A stretch of 64,000 bases of DNA from Verrucomicrobiota bacterium (GTDB lineage Bacteria > Verrucomicrobiota > Verrucomicrobiia > Chthoniobacterales > SZAS-18): NCBI GenBank assembly GCA_018240025.1, contig JAFEGM010000055.1, positions 62,480 to 126,479 on the forward strand, written 5' to 3'. The translations under genes were made by a program, and so were the position numbers. The notes beneath the pieces are model-generated. The model searched no databases and was not told the DNA's origin. It worked only from the letters and a program-made list of their open reading frames with translations. Within the stretch, counting starts at the first letter, position 1; every line of letters starts with the position of its first letter. Positions 18,565-27,405 of this stretch are shown in pieces.

Positions 18565-19308
18565 TCAGCCCGCCCGGTGCGCCCGCAGGATGACGCCGGT
18601 GCAGAAGAGGCAGAAGCCGATGACAGAGGCGAAATAGAGGACGTCGCGCGAATCGAGCACGCCCTTCTGGATGCTCTCAAAGTGGGTCATCACGCTGAAC
18701 GACGCGATGGTGTCGACCAGCCAGGAAGGCGCCCACTGCGTGAAGAGGTCGGTCACCGGCGGCCAGCCGGCGAGGATGAGGAACAGGCAGATGACGACCG
18801 CGAGCAGGAAGCTGACGATCTGGCTGCGGGTCATGGCCGAGGTCATGGCGGTGACCGCGAGGTAGCTGCCGGCGAGCAGCATGCTGCCCACGTAGCCGCC
18901 GACGATGACACCGTTGTCGGGATTGCCGAGGTAATTGACCGTCAGGACGATCGGGAAGGTCAGCACCAGCACGACGCCCAGCACGGCCCAGGCCGCCAGG
19001 AACTTGCCCACGATGGCCTGCCACGGCGTGACCGGCATGGTGAAGAGCAGCTCGAGCGTGCCGAGGCGGCGCTCCTCCGCCCACATGCCCATGCCGACGG
19101 CCGGGACGAGGATGAGGTAGAGCCAGGGATGCCAGAGGAAGAAGCCGTCCAGATTCGCCTCCCCGCGCTCGAAGAAGCGCGAGATCATGAAGGTGAAGAA
19201 GCCGGAGACGACGAGAAAGATGACGATGAAGACGAGCGCCACGGGCGAGGCGAAGTAGCCGGCCAGTTCGCGGCGCGCGATGGTCTTGATGGGGGCAATG
19301 CGGCTCAT
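18565..19308 (-). CDS. ABC-2 type permease (GldF-like)
   Basis: 247 aa with six membrane helices. The opening TIARRELAGYFASPVALVFIVIFLVVSGFFTF and the motif MWAEERRLGTLELLFTMPVT are typical of the GldF/NosY ABC-2 permease family. It is the membrane subunit for the ATPase encoded immediately upstream, and the two genes overlap by 4 nt. The gldG-like start follows after 25 nt. The substrate is unknown. In gliding Bacteroidetes the homologues GldA/F/G are linked to motility, but the set is widespread in non-gliders. Confidence 0.92.
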   Translation of the reverse strand: MSRIAPIKTIARRELAGYFASPVALVFIVIFLVVSGFFTFMISRFFERGEANLDGFFLWHPWLYLILVPAVGMGMWAEERRLGTLELLFTMPVTPWQAIVGKFLAAWAVLGVVLVLTFPIVLTVNYLGNPDNGVIVGGYVGSMLLAGSYLAVTAMTSAMTRSQIVSFLLAVVICLFLILAGWPPVTDLFTQWAPSWLVDTIASFSVMTHFESIQKGVLDSRDVLYFASVIGFCLFCTGVILRAHRAG

Positions 19309-20276
19309 TTGCGGTCCTCCTTTCCGCCGGCGCGGTCGCCGAGGGTGATGCTGCGGAACACTTCGTCGAGACGGCCTTCCTCCAGGCGGAGTTCGGCCAG
19401 GGTCCAGCGCTCTTTGGCGGCCATCTCGCCGATGGAATTGGCCAGATCGGCACCGTTCCAGCCTTCCTTGGGATGCACGCGCACCACGATGGGCGACTCG
19501 CTGACGACATCGACTTTGGCCACGCCGCCAAGGGCGCCGATCTTGCCGCGGGCGTCGCGGGCCTCGCCAGGGCCGCCGGCGAAGCGGGCCAGCACGGCGC
19601 CCGCCTTTTCGTCGCGGCCGCGCAATTCGGCGGGCGTGCCGTTGGCCACGATCAGGCCGCGGTCGATGACGATGGCGCGGGAGCAGACCGCATCGACCTC
19701 CTCGAGGATGTGAGTGGAAAAGATGATCGCCTTGGTCCGACCCATCTCCTTGATGAGCGTGCGAATCTCATGCTTTTGGTTCGGATCGAGGCCGTCCGTC
19801 GGCTCGTCGAGAATGAGCACCTGCGGGTCGTGGATGATCGACTGGGCGAAGCAGGTGCGATGGCGGAAGCCCTTCGAGAGCGTGTCCACGCTCTGGTGAA
19901 TGACGCGCTGCAGGAAGCACTTTTCGACCGCCGCTCCGACCGCGCGCTTCTTGGCGTCGCCGCTCAGGCCGCGCATCTCGGCCGCGAATTCGAGGAAGCC
20001 GCTCACGGTCATGTCGTGGTAGGACGGCGCGTTTTCCGGCAGGTACCCGAAGAGGCGCTTGGCGGGCAGCGGGTTCTCCACGATGTCGAAACCGCCGATC
20101 TTCACGCTCCCCTCGGTCGGAGGAATGAAGCCGGTGATCATGCGCATCGTGGTCGACTTCCCGGCGCCGTTGGGCCCCAGGAATCCGAGCACCTCGCCTT
20201 GGGCGACATTAAAGGTGACGCCCCCCACCGCGAGTTTCGGGCCAAAGGATTTTTTGAGGTCTTTGACTTCAATCAT
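19305..20276 (-). CDS. ABC transporter ATP-binding protein (GldA-like)
   Basis: 323 aa, cytosolic ATPase. Walker A is GPNGAGKST (about 34-42), the signature region is degenerate (DTLSKGFRHRTCFAQS), Walker B is VLILDEPTDGLDPNQ, and the switch His lies in IIFSTHILEEV. A C-terminal extension of about 90 residues fits the DRA/Gld ATPase group. It is the first gene of the operon with permease, GldG-like and DUF4340 partners. A 215-nt divergent region separates it from the sigma-factor gene and probably carries promoters for both. Confidence 0.93.
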   Translation of the reverse strand: MIEVKDLKKSFGPKLAVGGVTFNVAQGEVLGFLGPNGAGKSTTMRMITGFIPPTEGSVKIGGFDIVENPLPAKRLFGYLPENAPSYHDMTVSGFLEFAAEMRGLSGDAKKRAVGAAVEKCFLQRVIHQSVDTLSKGFRHRTCFAQSIIHDPQVLILDEPTDGLDPNQKHEIRTLIKEMGRTKAIIFSTHILEEVDAVCSRAIVIDRGLIVANGTPAELRGRDEKAGAVLARFAGGPGEARDARGKIGALGGVAKVDVVSESPIVVRVHPKEGWNGADLANSIGEMAAKERWTLAELRLEEGRLDEVFRSITLGDRAGGKEDRK

Positions 20277-20491
20277 CGGGCCGGATGCATAGCGAGCCGG
20301 GGCAAACTTTCAAATCGCGGAACTCCGACCTAATTTGCCGGGAAGAATCCGACGGCTCGCGACTCCTAGGGGACGTGATCGCCGCTGTCGCCTCCGCCCC
20401 CCTGCTTGCCAGCTCCGTGCTGTCCTCGCCACTTGCCGTGGTGCCCCCTCGGGCCTACGACGAGCCTGCGCCGGTGCGATCCGCCCGAGAC

Positions 20492-20983
20492 ATGACCAAC
20501 GAGTTCGAGAGCATCGTCGAGGCACACTACGCCGGGCTGTATCGGTTCGGCCTCAGCCTGGCCAAGGACGAGGCAACCGCCTGCGACCTGACGCAGCAGA
20601 CTTTCCTCAAGTGGGCCCGGTACGGCCACCAGCTGCGCGACCGGAGCAAGGTGAAGACGTGGCTCTTCACCACGCTGCACCGGGAGTTCCTGGCCCTGCG
20701 CCGCAAGACCCGGGAGCTGGCCGACGAGGAGGAACTCGAGAATCTGCCCGCCGAGCCGGCGCGCGGCACCATGCCGTCCATCGACGCGCAGGCTGCCGTG
20801 GAGGCGCTGCAACAGCTCGATGAGGTTTTCCGCGCCCCGGTGGCCATGTTTTACCTCGAGGAGATGAGCTACGCGGAGATCGCGGAATGCCTCGAGGTAC
20901 CCGTGGGCACGATCATGTCCCGTCTCTCCCGCGGCCGCGATCGGCTCCGGCGGATCCTCCTCTCCGAACCGCGCCGTCGCTAA
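20492..20983 (+). CDS. ECF-type RNA polymerase sigma factor
   Basis: 163 aa from the ATG at 20492. The frame is open back to 20285, but the extra N-terminus is low in complexity and not sigma-like. Region 2 is seen as FESIVEAHYAGLYRFGLSLAKDEATACDLTQQTFLKWAR, and region 4 as APVAMFYLEEMSYAEIAECLEVPVGTIMSRLSRGRDRLR. The short linker and absence of region 3 mark an ECF factor. It is followed after 17 nt by a membrane-anchored protein that is probably its anti-sigma factor, so release by a signal is expected. Confidence 0.92.
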   Translation: MTNEFESIVEAHYAGLYRFGLSLAKDEATACDLTQQTFLKWARYGHQLRDRSKVKTWLFTTLHREFLALRRKTRELADEEELENLPAEPARGTMPSIDAQAAVEALQQLDEVFRAPVAMFYLEEMSYAEIAECLEVPVGTIMSRLSRGRDRLRRILLSEPRRR

Positions 20984-21000
20984 CCTTTTCCTGTCGTATC

Positions 21001-21687
21001 ATGCTGCCGTCCCCATCTTCCCCGGAGCGTCCTGCCGCCGACGCCGCCGACCAATCCATCGCCCGCGCCCTGCGCGGTGCCGGCCCGCCCGCGGGGCTCA
21101 AGGAACGCATTCTGGCCGCCCGGGCCGCCGCACTGGAGGCCGAACTCGAGGCCAAGACCGTACGAGGGCCTTGGTTCATGCGCCCCTCGATCTGGCTGGC
21201 GGCCGCGGCGATGCTCGTCGCGGCCTTCGCCGTGTTGACCCATTTCGGCCAGACGCGCTCGTTCGACGATTTCCGCACCCGCGTGGTGGCGGTCGATGCC
21301 CGCAAGGTCATGGGTGGCGGCCTGCCCTGGGCCATTCGCACGCCGGACCGCGCCACGTTGAACGCCTACCTGCGCCAGGCCAATCTGCCCGGCCAGGTGG
21401 AGGCCATTCAGCCGCCGGCCGCCTACGGCGCGCTCGGCTGCCGGGTCTTCCAATGGAAGGGCATCCGCTACAGCGTCGTCTGTTTCTACGAGGACGAGAA
21501 ACATGGCGTGCACCTCTTCATGGCCAGCAGCGCGAGCTTCGCCCAGCCGCCAGGCGAGACGCCGCAATTCGCCCAGCTCGGCGGTCTGCCGGTGGCCACG
21601 TGGAGCAAGGATGGCGTCAGCTACATCCTGGTCGGCTCGGAGTCGCTCGACCTCCGCGAAATGCTGCCGCGGGTGGCCGAGACCTGA
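21001..21687 (+). CDS. Putative anti-sigma factor, single-pass membrane protein
   Basis: 228 aa. A cytosolic N-terminus of about 60 residues contains an Ala-rich helix (LKERILAARAAALEAELEAK). One TM (IWLAAAAMLVAAFAVLTHF) follows, then a periplasmic domain of about 145 residues (ending LDLREMLPRVAET). It lacks the HxxxCxxC zinc motif of ZAS anti-sigma factors. The call rests on its position directly behind the ECF sigma gene and on topology. The periplasmic domain, with ALGCRVFQWKGIRYSVVCFY and late YILVG segments, is not assigned to a named family. Confidence 0.7.
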   Translation: MLPSPSSPERPAADAADQSIARALRGAGPPAGLKERILAARAAALEAELEAKTVRGPWFMRPSIWLAAAAMLVAAFAVLTHFGQTRSFDDFRTRVVAVDARKVMGGGLPWAIRTPDRATLNAYLRQANLPGQVEAIQPPAAYGALGCRVFQWKGIRYSVVCFYEDEKHGVHLFMASSASFAQPPGETPQFAQLGGLPVATWSKDGVSYILVGSESLDLREMLPRVAET

Positions 21688-21696
21688 GCTCCGCGC

Positions 21697-22719
21697 TCAG
21701 CGTGCGCGCGCTTCTGTCGGCGGCTTTTGCAGCTCGGCGAGCAGCCGGCTGTGCTCGACATTGACGACCTCGATGGCCGCCAGCCAGCTCATGATATCGC
21801 GCGCCTGTGCGGGCGGAATGGCGATGCGCTCCTCGAGCTTCCAGCGCGGCTGCACCTGCCCGAGGACCTTGAGGATCTCCTGGTAGCATTCGGCCCGCCG
21901 GGCTTCGAGCTGATAGATTCGCCGCCAGCCGAAGCGGATTTCGTCCCGACGGAGCTCTTCCTTCAATCGGTTCGCCCGCCATTCCCAGACCCCGGCGTCG
22001 AGCATGGCTTGGTGAATGCGATCCGGCCGCTGCTCGGCCTCTTCCATGAGCGCGTGGCAGGCCTTCGATAACTTTTCCACCGCGGAGGCGATGCGTTCGC
22101 GCTGCTCAAACATCGCTTCCGGACCGGTGGCACGACTCGCCACCGTCGCCAGCTCCATGAGCGACTCGGCGCGGCTCCGTTCGGCGGGCCGAGTCGCCAT
22201 TTTCACCTGCACCCAGCCGCGCAGCGTGGCGGCGCTCTGTCCGCTGGCCTCGACCACGGAATCCCGCAGCGCCGCGAGTTGGCGGTCGAGGCGATCCTCC
22301 GCGCCCTTGCGGGCCTCCAGCGTAACCATGGTCTGGGCGTCGGCCTCCTCGAAACGCACCCTGGCGATGGCCCCGCGCAGCCGCTCGGCCGGACGCCAAT
22401 CCCATTCCGCCACGCCCCATTCGGCGGCCAGCGCGAGGAGACCGCAGCCCAGCCAGAGCAGCTGGGTGCGCATCCGGCGGGCTCGATGCACGCCCAGCGC
22501 GATGAGGCCGGCCACCAGCAGCCAGCCCGCGGCCAGGCCAGCGAACAGCGCCTGATCGAAGGGCAGCACCGGCCAGGGAAACTGCCGGCGGATCCAATGC
22601 TCGGCCAGCGCCAGCGCGAGCGCGCAGAGCACCAGCCCGCCAAAACGGGCCGGGCCCGGGACGAGCGGCGGCTCTTCCTTTTCGCGCAGATGCTCCTGAT
22701 AGTCCCGCAGGCTGCTCAT
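21697..22719 (-). CDS. Hypothetical membrane protein with helical cytosolic domain
   Basis: 340 aa, not recognised. The start at 22719 (MSSLRDYQEHL) is chosen over an ATG 48 nt upstream. Three hydrophobic helices (about 27-42, 52-76, 85-103) are followed by about 240 residues of charged, mostly alpha-helical sequence rich in Arg/Glu (for example RLDRQLAALRDSV and EQRERIASAVEKL), likely coiled coil. The stop lies 9 nt from the convergent anti-sigma gene end. No catalytic motif is visible. Confidence 0.75.
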   Translation of the reverse strand: MSSLRDYQEHLREKEEPPLVPGPARFGGLVLCALALALAEHWIRRQFPWPVLPFDQALFAGLAAGWLLVAGLIALGVHRARRMRTQLLWLGCGLLALAAEWGVAEWDWRPAERLRGAIARVRFEEADAQTMVTLEARKGAEDRLDRQLAALRDSVVEASGQSAATLRGWVQVKMATRPAERSRAESLMELATVASRATGPEAMFEQRERIASAVEKLSKACHALMEEAEQRPDRIHQAMLDAGVWEWRANRLKEELRRDEIRFGWRRIYQLEARRAECYQEILKVLGQVQPRWKLEERIAIPPAQARDIMSWLAAIEVVNVEHSRLLAELQKPPTEARAR

Positions 22720-22811
22720 GGCCCAAGGCTGGGCGGAAATCTCGGCTTGTCGACTCGGGGTCGGCATCTCGTCTTGCCCCGGCGCGTGCCGTTTTCACAT
22801 TGCCGTCCCCC

Positions 22812-24284
22812 ATGGCCGATCTCTGCAACCACATTCAGGGCCGCAACGTCCCCCCGTTGGGCGGCGCCTATCTCGACAATCCGAACCCCGCGACCGGGGA
22901 GCTGATCAACCGCGTGCCGGCCAGCACGGCCGCCGATGTGGACGCCGCGGCGGCGGCGGCGCAGGCGGCTTTTCCGGACTGGGCAGGATTGCCCGCGACG
23001 GAGCGCTCGCGCCTGCTGCTGCGGCTGGCGGACCTGGTCGACGCCAACCTGGAGCCGCTGGCGCGGGCGGAGTCGGTCGACACCGGCAAGCCGCTCACCG
23101 CCGCGCGGGCGGTCGATATCCCCCGCAGCGCGGCCAATTTCCGCTACTTCGCCACCGCCATTCTCCACACGTCGTCGGATCTGCACGACTTCGACGGCGG
23201 CGGCATCCCGGGCGGCGTGCCGGCGCTCAACTACACGCTGCGCAAGCCGCGCGGCGTGGCCGGTCTTATCTCGCCGTGGAACCTGCCGCTGTATCTGCTG
23301 ACCTGGAAAATCGCGCCCGCGCTGGCCACCGGCTGCACCGCGGTCTGCAAGCCCTCCGAGGTCACGCCGACCACCGCGGCGATGCTGGGCGATCTCGCAG
23401 TGGAGGCCGGGCTGCCGCCAGGCGTGCTGAACCTCGTCCACGGCACCGGGCCGGACGCCGGCGGCGCCATCGTGCAGCACCCGGGCATTGGGACCATTTC
23501 GTTCACTGGCTCGACGCGGGTCGGCCAGTGGATCGGCGGGCACGCCGGGCCGCTGCTGAAGCGAGTTTCGCTCGAACTCGGCGGGAAAAATCCTTTCCTC
23601 GTCTTTGCTGACGCCGATCTGCCCAAGGCGCTCGACACGGCCGCACGCGCCGCCTTCTCCAATCAGGGCCAGATCTGCCTCTGCGGCTCGCGGCTGCTCG
23701 TGCATCGCTCGGTCGCCGACGAGTTCGTAGCCGGACTGGTGACCCGGGCGCAGGCGCTGCGCAGCGGCGATCCGCTCGATCCGGCCACGCAGCAGGGCGC
23801 GCTCAGCAGCGGGCCGCATTTCGAGAAGGTCAGCCGGCTGGTCGAGCAGGCGCGCGAACTGGGCGGCCGCGTCCACTGCGGCGGACGGCGGGTGCCGGCC
23901 GAGTCGCTGCCTGAGCGCTGCCGCCGCGGCTATTTTTACGAACCCACCGTCATCAGCGGACTCGATCCCCGCTGCGCCGTCGAGCAGGAGGAGATCTTCG
24001 GCCCGGTCGTGACCGTGCAGACCTTCGAGACCGACGAGGAAGCGCTCGCACTGGCCAACGGCACCGCCTACGGCCTGGCCGGGACCGTCTTCACCCGCGA
24101 CGTGACCCGGGCGCATCGGCTCGGGGCGCAGCTGGAATGCGGCATCGTCTGGATCAACTGCTGGATGGTGCGCGATCTGCGCACGCCCTTCGGCGGCGCC
24201 AAGGCCAGCGGAGTCGGGCGCGAAGGCGGGTTGGAGGCGATCCGCTTTTTCACCGAGCCGAAGAACGTCTGCCTGGCGCTGTAG
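22812..24284 (+). CDS. Aldehyde dehydrogenase (2-hydroxymuconic/aminomuconic semialdehyde type)
   Basis: 490 aa. The NAD(P)+-dependent ALDH fold is complete: SPWNLPLYLLTWKIAPALATG, the cofactor loop FTGSTRVG, the general-base Glu in LELGGKNP (about 255) and the catalytic Cys in NQGQICLCGS (about 289). PSEVTP and EEIFGPVV are also present. The overall sequence is closest in style to the ALDH8/2-aminomuconic semialdehyde group, but no pathway genes are nearby, so the substrate stays open. ATG 22812 is preferred to an in-frame TTG 12 nt upstream. Confidence 0.9.
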   Translation: MADLCNHIQGRNVPPLGGAYLDNPNPATGELINRVPASTAADVDAAAAAAQAAFPDWAGLPATERSRLLLRLADLVDANLEPLARAESVDTGKPLTAARAVDIPRSAANFRYFATAILHTSSDLHDFDGGGIPGGVPALNYTLRKPRGVAGLISPWNLPLYLLTWKIAPALATGCTAVCKPSEVTPTTAAMLGDLAVEAGLPPGVLNLVHGTGPDAGGAIVQHPGIGTISFTGSTRVGQWIGGHAGPLLKRVSLELGGKNPFLVFADADLPKALDTAARAAFSNQGQICLCGSRLLVHRSVADEFVAGLVTRAQALRSGDPLDPATQQGALSSGPHFEKVSRLVEQARELGGRVHCGGRRVPAESLPERCRRGYFYEPTVISGLDPRCAVEQEEIFGPVVTVQTFETDEEALALANGTAYGLAGTVFTRDVTRAHRLGAQLECGIVWINCWMVRDLRTPFGGAKASGVGREGGLEAIRFFTEPKNVCLAL

Positions 24285-24330
24285 AGCGCACTGGTGCCGG
24301 GGAGCGCGGGCGAGGTGTCCTCGGCGCGCG

Positions 24331-26781
24331 CTACGGAACCTCGTAGACTTCCACCAGGGCCACGCCCACGGCGTCGTTCTTGCCGCGCACGATGGCAGTG
24401 TAGGAGCCACGGGGCAGCACGCGCACGATGGCGGCTTCGCGGACATCGGTCGGAGCGAGGCCGGCGGCGGCAATCTCGGCGGCCTGGGTCTGCTGCCAGT
24501 CGTCGTTCGAGGCGAGCAACTCGCCCGCCGCCGAGCGCAGCTCGAGGGTCGGATCGAGCAGCGGCGCGCTGACCCCGGCAGCGGCCAGCGAGGGACCGAT
24601 GGCCCGCACCACCACGCGCACGGAGCCAGCTCCGGCGGTGCCCAGCCCGGCGCCGACGACGAAGCCGCCGATGGACACATTCTGCCCACCTTCCACGCGG
24701 GCGCGGGTCGAGACGTTGATCAGCCGGGCGGCCACGCCGGTGGCCACGTCGTAGGCCTCGACCACGGCCACGCCGGACGTGTTGTTGCGGCCGCGGACCA
24801 GCGCGGTGTAGCTGCCCGGCGCGAGGGTGGCGCGGATGGCCGCTTCGCGCGCATCGACCGGCGCGAAGCCGCTGGCCTGGATCTCCGCGGCCTGCGTGTC
24901 GGCCCAGTCCTCGTTGGTCGCGACCAGATTTCCGCCGGCATCCCGCAACTCGAGATTCGGATCGAGCAGCGGATCGGTGATGCCGAAATTGGCCAGACTC
25001 GGACCGACCGCGCGGATCACCACCGGCTTCGGCTGGGTGCCGGAGACGACAAAGCCGCCGATGACCAGATTCTCGCCGGTCTGCACGCGGGCCCGGGTGG
25101 AGAGATTGACGGCTTTGGCGCTGCGCACGACCGAGCTGGCCTCGAACGGGTTGGTCCCCGAGGTGAATTCGGATTGGTTGTCCTCGCCGTCGCCGTCGGG
25201 ATCGGCCGCCGAGCCCGAGACAGCCGCATTCTGCAGATCGGCCTGCGAGAAGTAGGCTGACTGCCAGGCCGCGAAATCGAACGTCGCGGCGGCCGCCACG
25301 CGGGCCGAATACGGATCGGGATTGCCGCTGCGAGTATCGACCCAGACCGGCACGGCCGGGATCTGGCTGCCGCGCGGCCCGGCGATGCCGAGGTAGTCGC
25401 CGACCATGTAGCCGGCGCCCGTCAGCGGAGCGAGCGAGGCATCGGACGTGACCGAACTGACGCGCAGGTTGGGCTGCCAGGTGGTGCCACCGTCGAAGGA
25501 TTGCGCCACGAACGTGTCGTACAGCGTGGTCGAGTTCGGATTCAGCCGCCGGTCATGAAAGACGATGACCACGCGGGTGCCGTCAGGGGAGACCGTGATG
25601 GCCGGATTGAAGAGCCCGGTGCCGGGGTTATCGCTGGCCACGACCGGCGCATCCCAGGTGGCCCCGGCGTCGCGCGAACGCACGAACATGACCCGGGGTG
25701 TGCCGCTCTGCTGCGAGACGTAGGTCACGTAGATCGAGGCCGAGGATTCGTCGGCCACGGCAGACGGCAGAAAAGCCCCGGTGCGGATGGCGGGCTCGCC
25801 GTAGAGTGTCGCGTTGGCGGCACGGACCGGCGCATTCCAGGTGACGCCGCCATCGGCCGAGGTCACGCATTCGACGCGGTGATCGGTCCCGCCGAGGCCC
25901 GGCTGGCCGAAATTCCAATACACGACGGCTGCGCGACCATCGGGCAGGAAGACCGGCTGCGAGCCCTGCGAGAAGGTCCCCGCCGCATGGATCGGCGCCG
26001 GCGGCGTCCAGGTGTTACCGCCGTCGTCGCTGTAGCTGCGCACGATGGGCGAGGGGTCGTTGTCGCCCGGCAGGAATTGGGTCCAGGTGACGAGGATGCG
26101 GCCCGCCGCCAGACCGCTGGCATTGGTATTGATCGCCATCCAGTTCTTGTCCGGAAAGATGCTGCCATCGGAGGGACCGCGATAAACCTCGATCGGGGTG
26201 CCGAAGGCGCCGCCGGGTGCGGCCCGCGAGATGGTCACTGCGGCCACTTCGAACGCCGCCGTGACGGAGGCGAGCGTATTCAGGACCAGCGTGCCGTCGC
26301 GGCGGAAGCCGGCCACCGGATCGGTCGCGCGCTGGTAGATGCCGCCCTGCCCGGTGCCGAGACTGGGGATGAGCGCGCGGGTCCAGGTTTTGCCGCCGTC
26401 GGTGCTCAGGCCGTAGCCGCAGGTGATGGCGCCGCCGTTCGTGAAGCGACCCTCCTGGAAGGTGGCCAGGATGACGTCTGGATCGAAGCGATTGCGCAGC
26501 GCGTGCGGCTCGGCCTGCGCGCGGCGGACACTTGGCAGCGCGGGCGGATCGTCGCCAATGCGGACATTCGCCCCGATGCGCGGATCGAGCATCCCGCCAG
26601 CGTTCGGCAGCCGGGGCGGGCTGTCGGTCGGCGGTTTGACGAGATCACCCTCGCGATCCAGCCGGAGCAGTGCCCCGGAGGACATGCGCTCGAGCGGCCA
26701 GCGGCGCGGCTGGCCGGGAGCGGAGCCGGCCAGCACGACGGTGCCGAGAAAGAGCGTGAGGAAGGTGGAGGGCTGGCACAT
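24331..26781 (-). CDS. Secreted BNR/sialidase-like beta-propeller with duplicated C-terminal domain
   Basis: 816 aa. A signal peptide (FLTLFLGTVVLAGSAPG) precedes a sialidase-type propeller (about 80-510) with repeated Asp-box motifs: STDGGKTW, SDDGGNTW, SADGGVTW, SRDAGATW and SFDGGTTW. A short segment rich in Asp/Gly (DPDGDGEDNQSEFTSGTNPF) resembles a calcium-binding, thrombospondin type 3-like linker. Two tandem copies of an about 130-residue domain follow (about 556-686 and 687-816). Both contain STRARV, GGFVV, AVGPSLA or AIGPSLA, LLDP, LELR, GSYTA and RGxN. Asp-box propellers include sialidases but also many non-enzymatic proteins, so hydrolase activity is not claimed. Confidence 0.88.
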   Translation of the reverse strand: MCQPSTFLTLFLGTVVLAGSAPGQPRRWPLERMSSGALLRLDREGDLVKPPTDSPPRLPNAGGMLDPRIGANVRIGDDPPALPSVRRAQAEPHALRNRFDPDVILATFQEGRFTNGGAITCGYGLSTDGGKTWTRALIPSLGTGQGGIYQRATDPVAGFRRDGTLVLNTLASVTAAFEVAAVTISRAAPGGAFGTPIEVYRGPSDGSIFPDKNWMAINTNASGLAAGRILVTWTQFLPGDNDPSPIVRSYSDDGGNTWTPPAPIHAAGTFSQGSQPVFLPDGRAAVVYWNFGQPGLGGTDHRVECVTSADGGVTWNAPVRAANATLYGEPAIRTGAFLPSAVADESSASIYVTYVSQQSGTPRVMFVRSRDAGATWDAPVVASDNPGTGLFNPAITVSPDGTRVVIVFHDRRLNPNSTTLYDTFVAQSFDGGTTWQPNLRVSSVTSDASLAPLTGAGYMVGDYLGIAGPRGSQIPAVPVWVDTRSGNPDPYSARVAAAATFDFAAWQSAYFSQADLQNAAVSGSAADPDGDGEDNQSEFTSGTNPFEASSVVRSAKAVNLSTRARVQTGENLVIGGFVVSGTQPKPVVIRAVGPSLANFGITDPLLDPNLELRDAGGNLVATNEDWADTQAAEIQASGFAPVDAREAAIRATLAPGSYTALVRGRNNTSGVAVVEAYDVATGVAARLINVSTRARVEGGQNVSIGGFVVGAGLGTAGAGSVRVVVRAIGPSLAAAGVSAPLLDPTLELRSAAGELLASNDDWQQTQAAEIAAAGLAPTDVREAAIVRVLPRGSYTAIVRGKNDAVGVALVEVYEVP

Positions 26782-26860
26782 GCGGCGAGGCTAACAAAGT
26801 CCGCCTCCGGCCGGCAATCGAGCAGGCAGTTGCGCGGGCAGACTTGGCAAGACTGGCGCG

Positions 26861-26876
26861 AGCCCAATCGTGGGCT
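26861..26876. other. Short perfect hairpin between the sialidase-like gene and yggU
   Basis: AGCCCA and TGGGCT form a 6-bp stem around ATCG. It lies in the 172-nt gap upstream of the sialidase-like gene and downstream of yggU, both on the reverse strand. There is no adjoining T-run on the reverse strand, so termination is uncertain. Confidence 0.3.
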
Positions 26877-26953
26877 GGCAGACACTTGGCCCTGATCTGT
26901 GTCGGAGTGGAGAAAGATTGTTGCAGGAAGAATCCGTTGGCGTGCTGCCGGGG

Positions 26954-27178
26954 TCAGTCTTCGATCCGCACCAGCTTGAGCCGGCCGCTGGCCCCCGACT
27001 TGAGCGAGACAGCCGACTTGGAAACGCCGAAGTGGTCCGCGACCAGCGCGATCAGCTCGGCGTTGGCCTTGCCGTCGACGGGCGGCGACTTCAGCTGGGC
27101 CAGCCAGGGTCCCGTTTCAGCCGGCACCAGCAAGGTGGCGCGGGCGTTCGGCTTGACCCGGATCTGCAGGATCTTCAT
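26954..27178 (-). CDS. DUF167/YggU family protein
   Basis: 74 aa, a typical length. The conserved core is present: IRVKPNARAT, WLAQLKSPPVDGKANAELIALVADHFGVSKSAVSLKSGASGRLKLVRI. The PPVDGKAN and GxxxRxK patterns define DUF167. The protein is small and cytosolic with no known biochemical function. It lies 26 nt downstream of thiS on the same strand, so it may share the nnr-thiS transcript. Confidence 0.93.
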   Translation of the reverse strand: MKILQIRVKPNARATLLVPAETGPWLAQLKSPPVDGKANAELIALVADHFGVSKSAVSLKSGASGRLKLVRIED

Positions 27179-27204
27179 GCGCCCTCTTTGGTTTTTCTCC
27201 GCGC

Positions 27205-27405
27205 CTAGCCGCCGGCAGCCACCCGCAGGATCTCGAGGCGATCGCCCTCAGCCAGGGCGATCCCGGCCCACTCGGCCGGAAACAGCGCCCGGCCGTTGTA
27301 TTCGACGAGAACCCCGGCTGTCAGCCCGAGTTCGCGCAGGAGGTCGGGGAGCGTGGCGCCCGTCGCGACCGCGTGCGCCTCGCCATTGAGTACGATCTGG
27401 ATCAT
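27205..27405 (-). CDS. thiS: Sulfur carrier protein ThiS
   Basis: 66 aa ubiquitin-like protein ending in Gly-Gly (RVAAGG), the residue pair that is adenylated and thiocarboxylated in thiazole synthesis. The opening MIQIVLNGEAH and VLVEYNGRALFPAEWAGIALAEGDRLEIL match ThiS. The start codon overlaps the nnr stop by 4 nt. No thiF, thiG or thiH lies in the window, so it must work with partners encoded elsewhere. MoaD is excluded by length and by the VEYNG motif. Confidence 0.9.
   Translation of the reverse strand: MIQIVLNGEAHAVATGATLPDLLRELGLTAGVLVEYNGRALFPAEWAGIALAEGDRLEILRVAAGG

Noticed and set aside
16125-18593. Long forward-strand open frame (822 codons)
   Set aside because: It is the mirror of the gldG and DUF4340 genes, has Arg/His/Gly-rich shadow composition and no family motif. 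The reverse strand has clear families.
18565-20276. Gliding-motility locus
   Set aside because: Only the GldA/F/G-type genes are present, which occur widely in non-gliding bacteria. No gldB/H/K/L/M/N or spr genes are seen.
24331-26781. Functional sialidase call
   Set aside because: Asp-box propellers occur in many non-hydrolytic proteins, and the Arg triad and nucleophile Tyr were not located.
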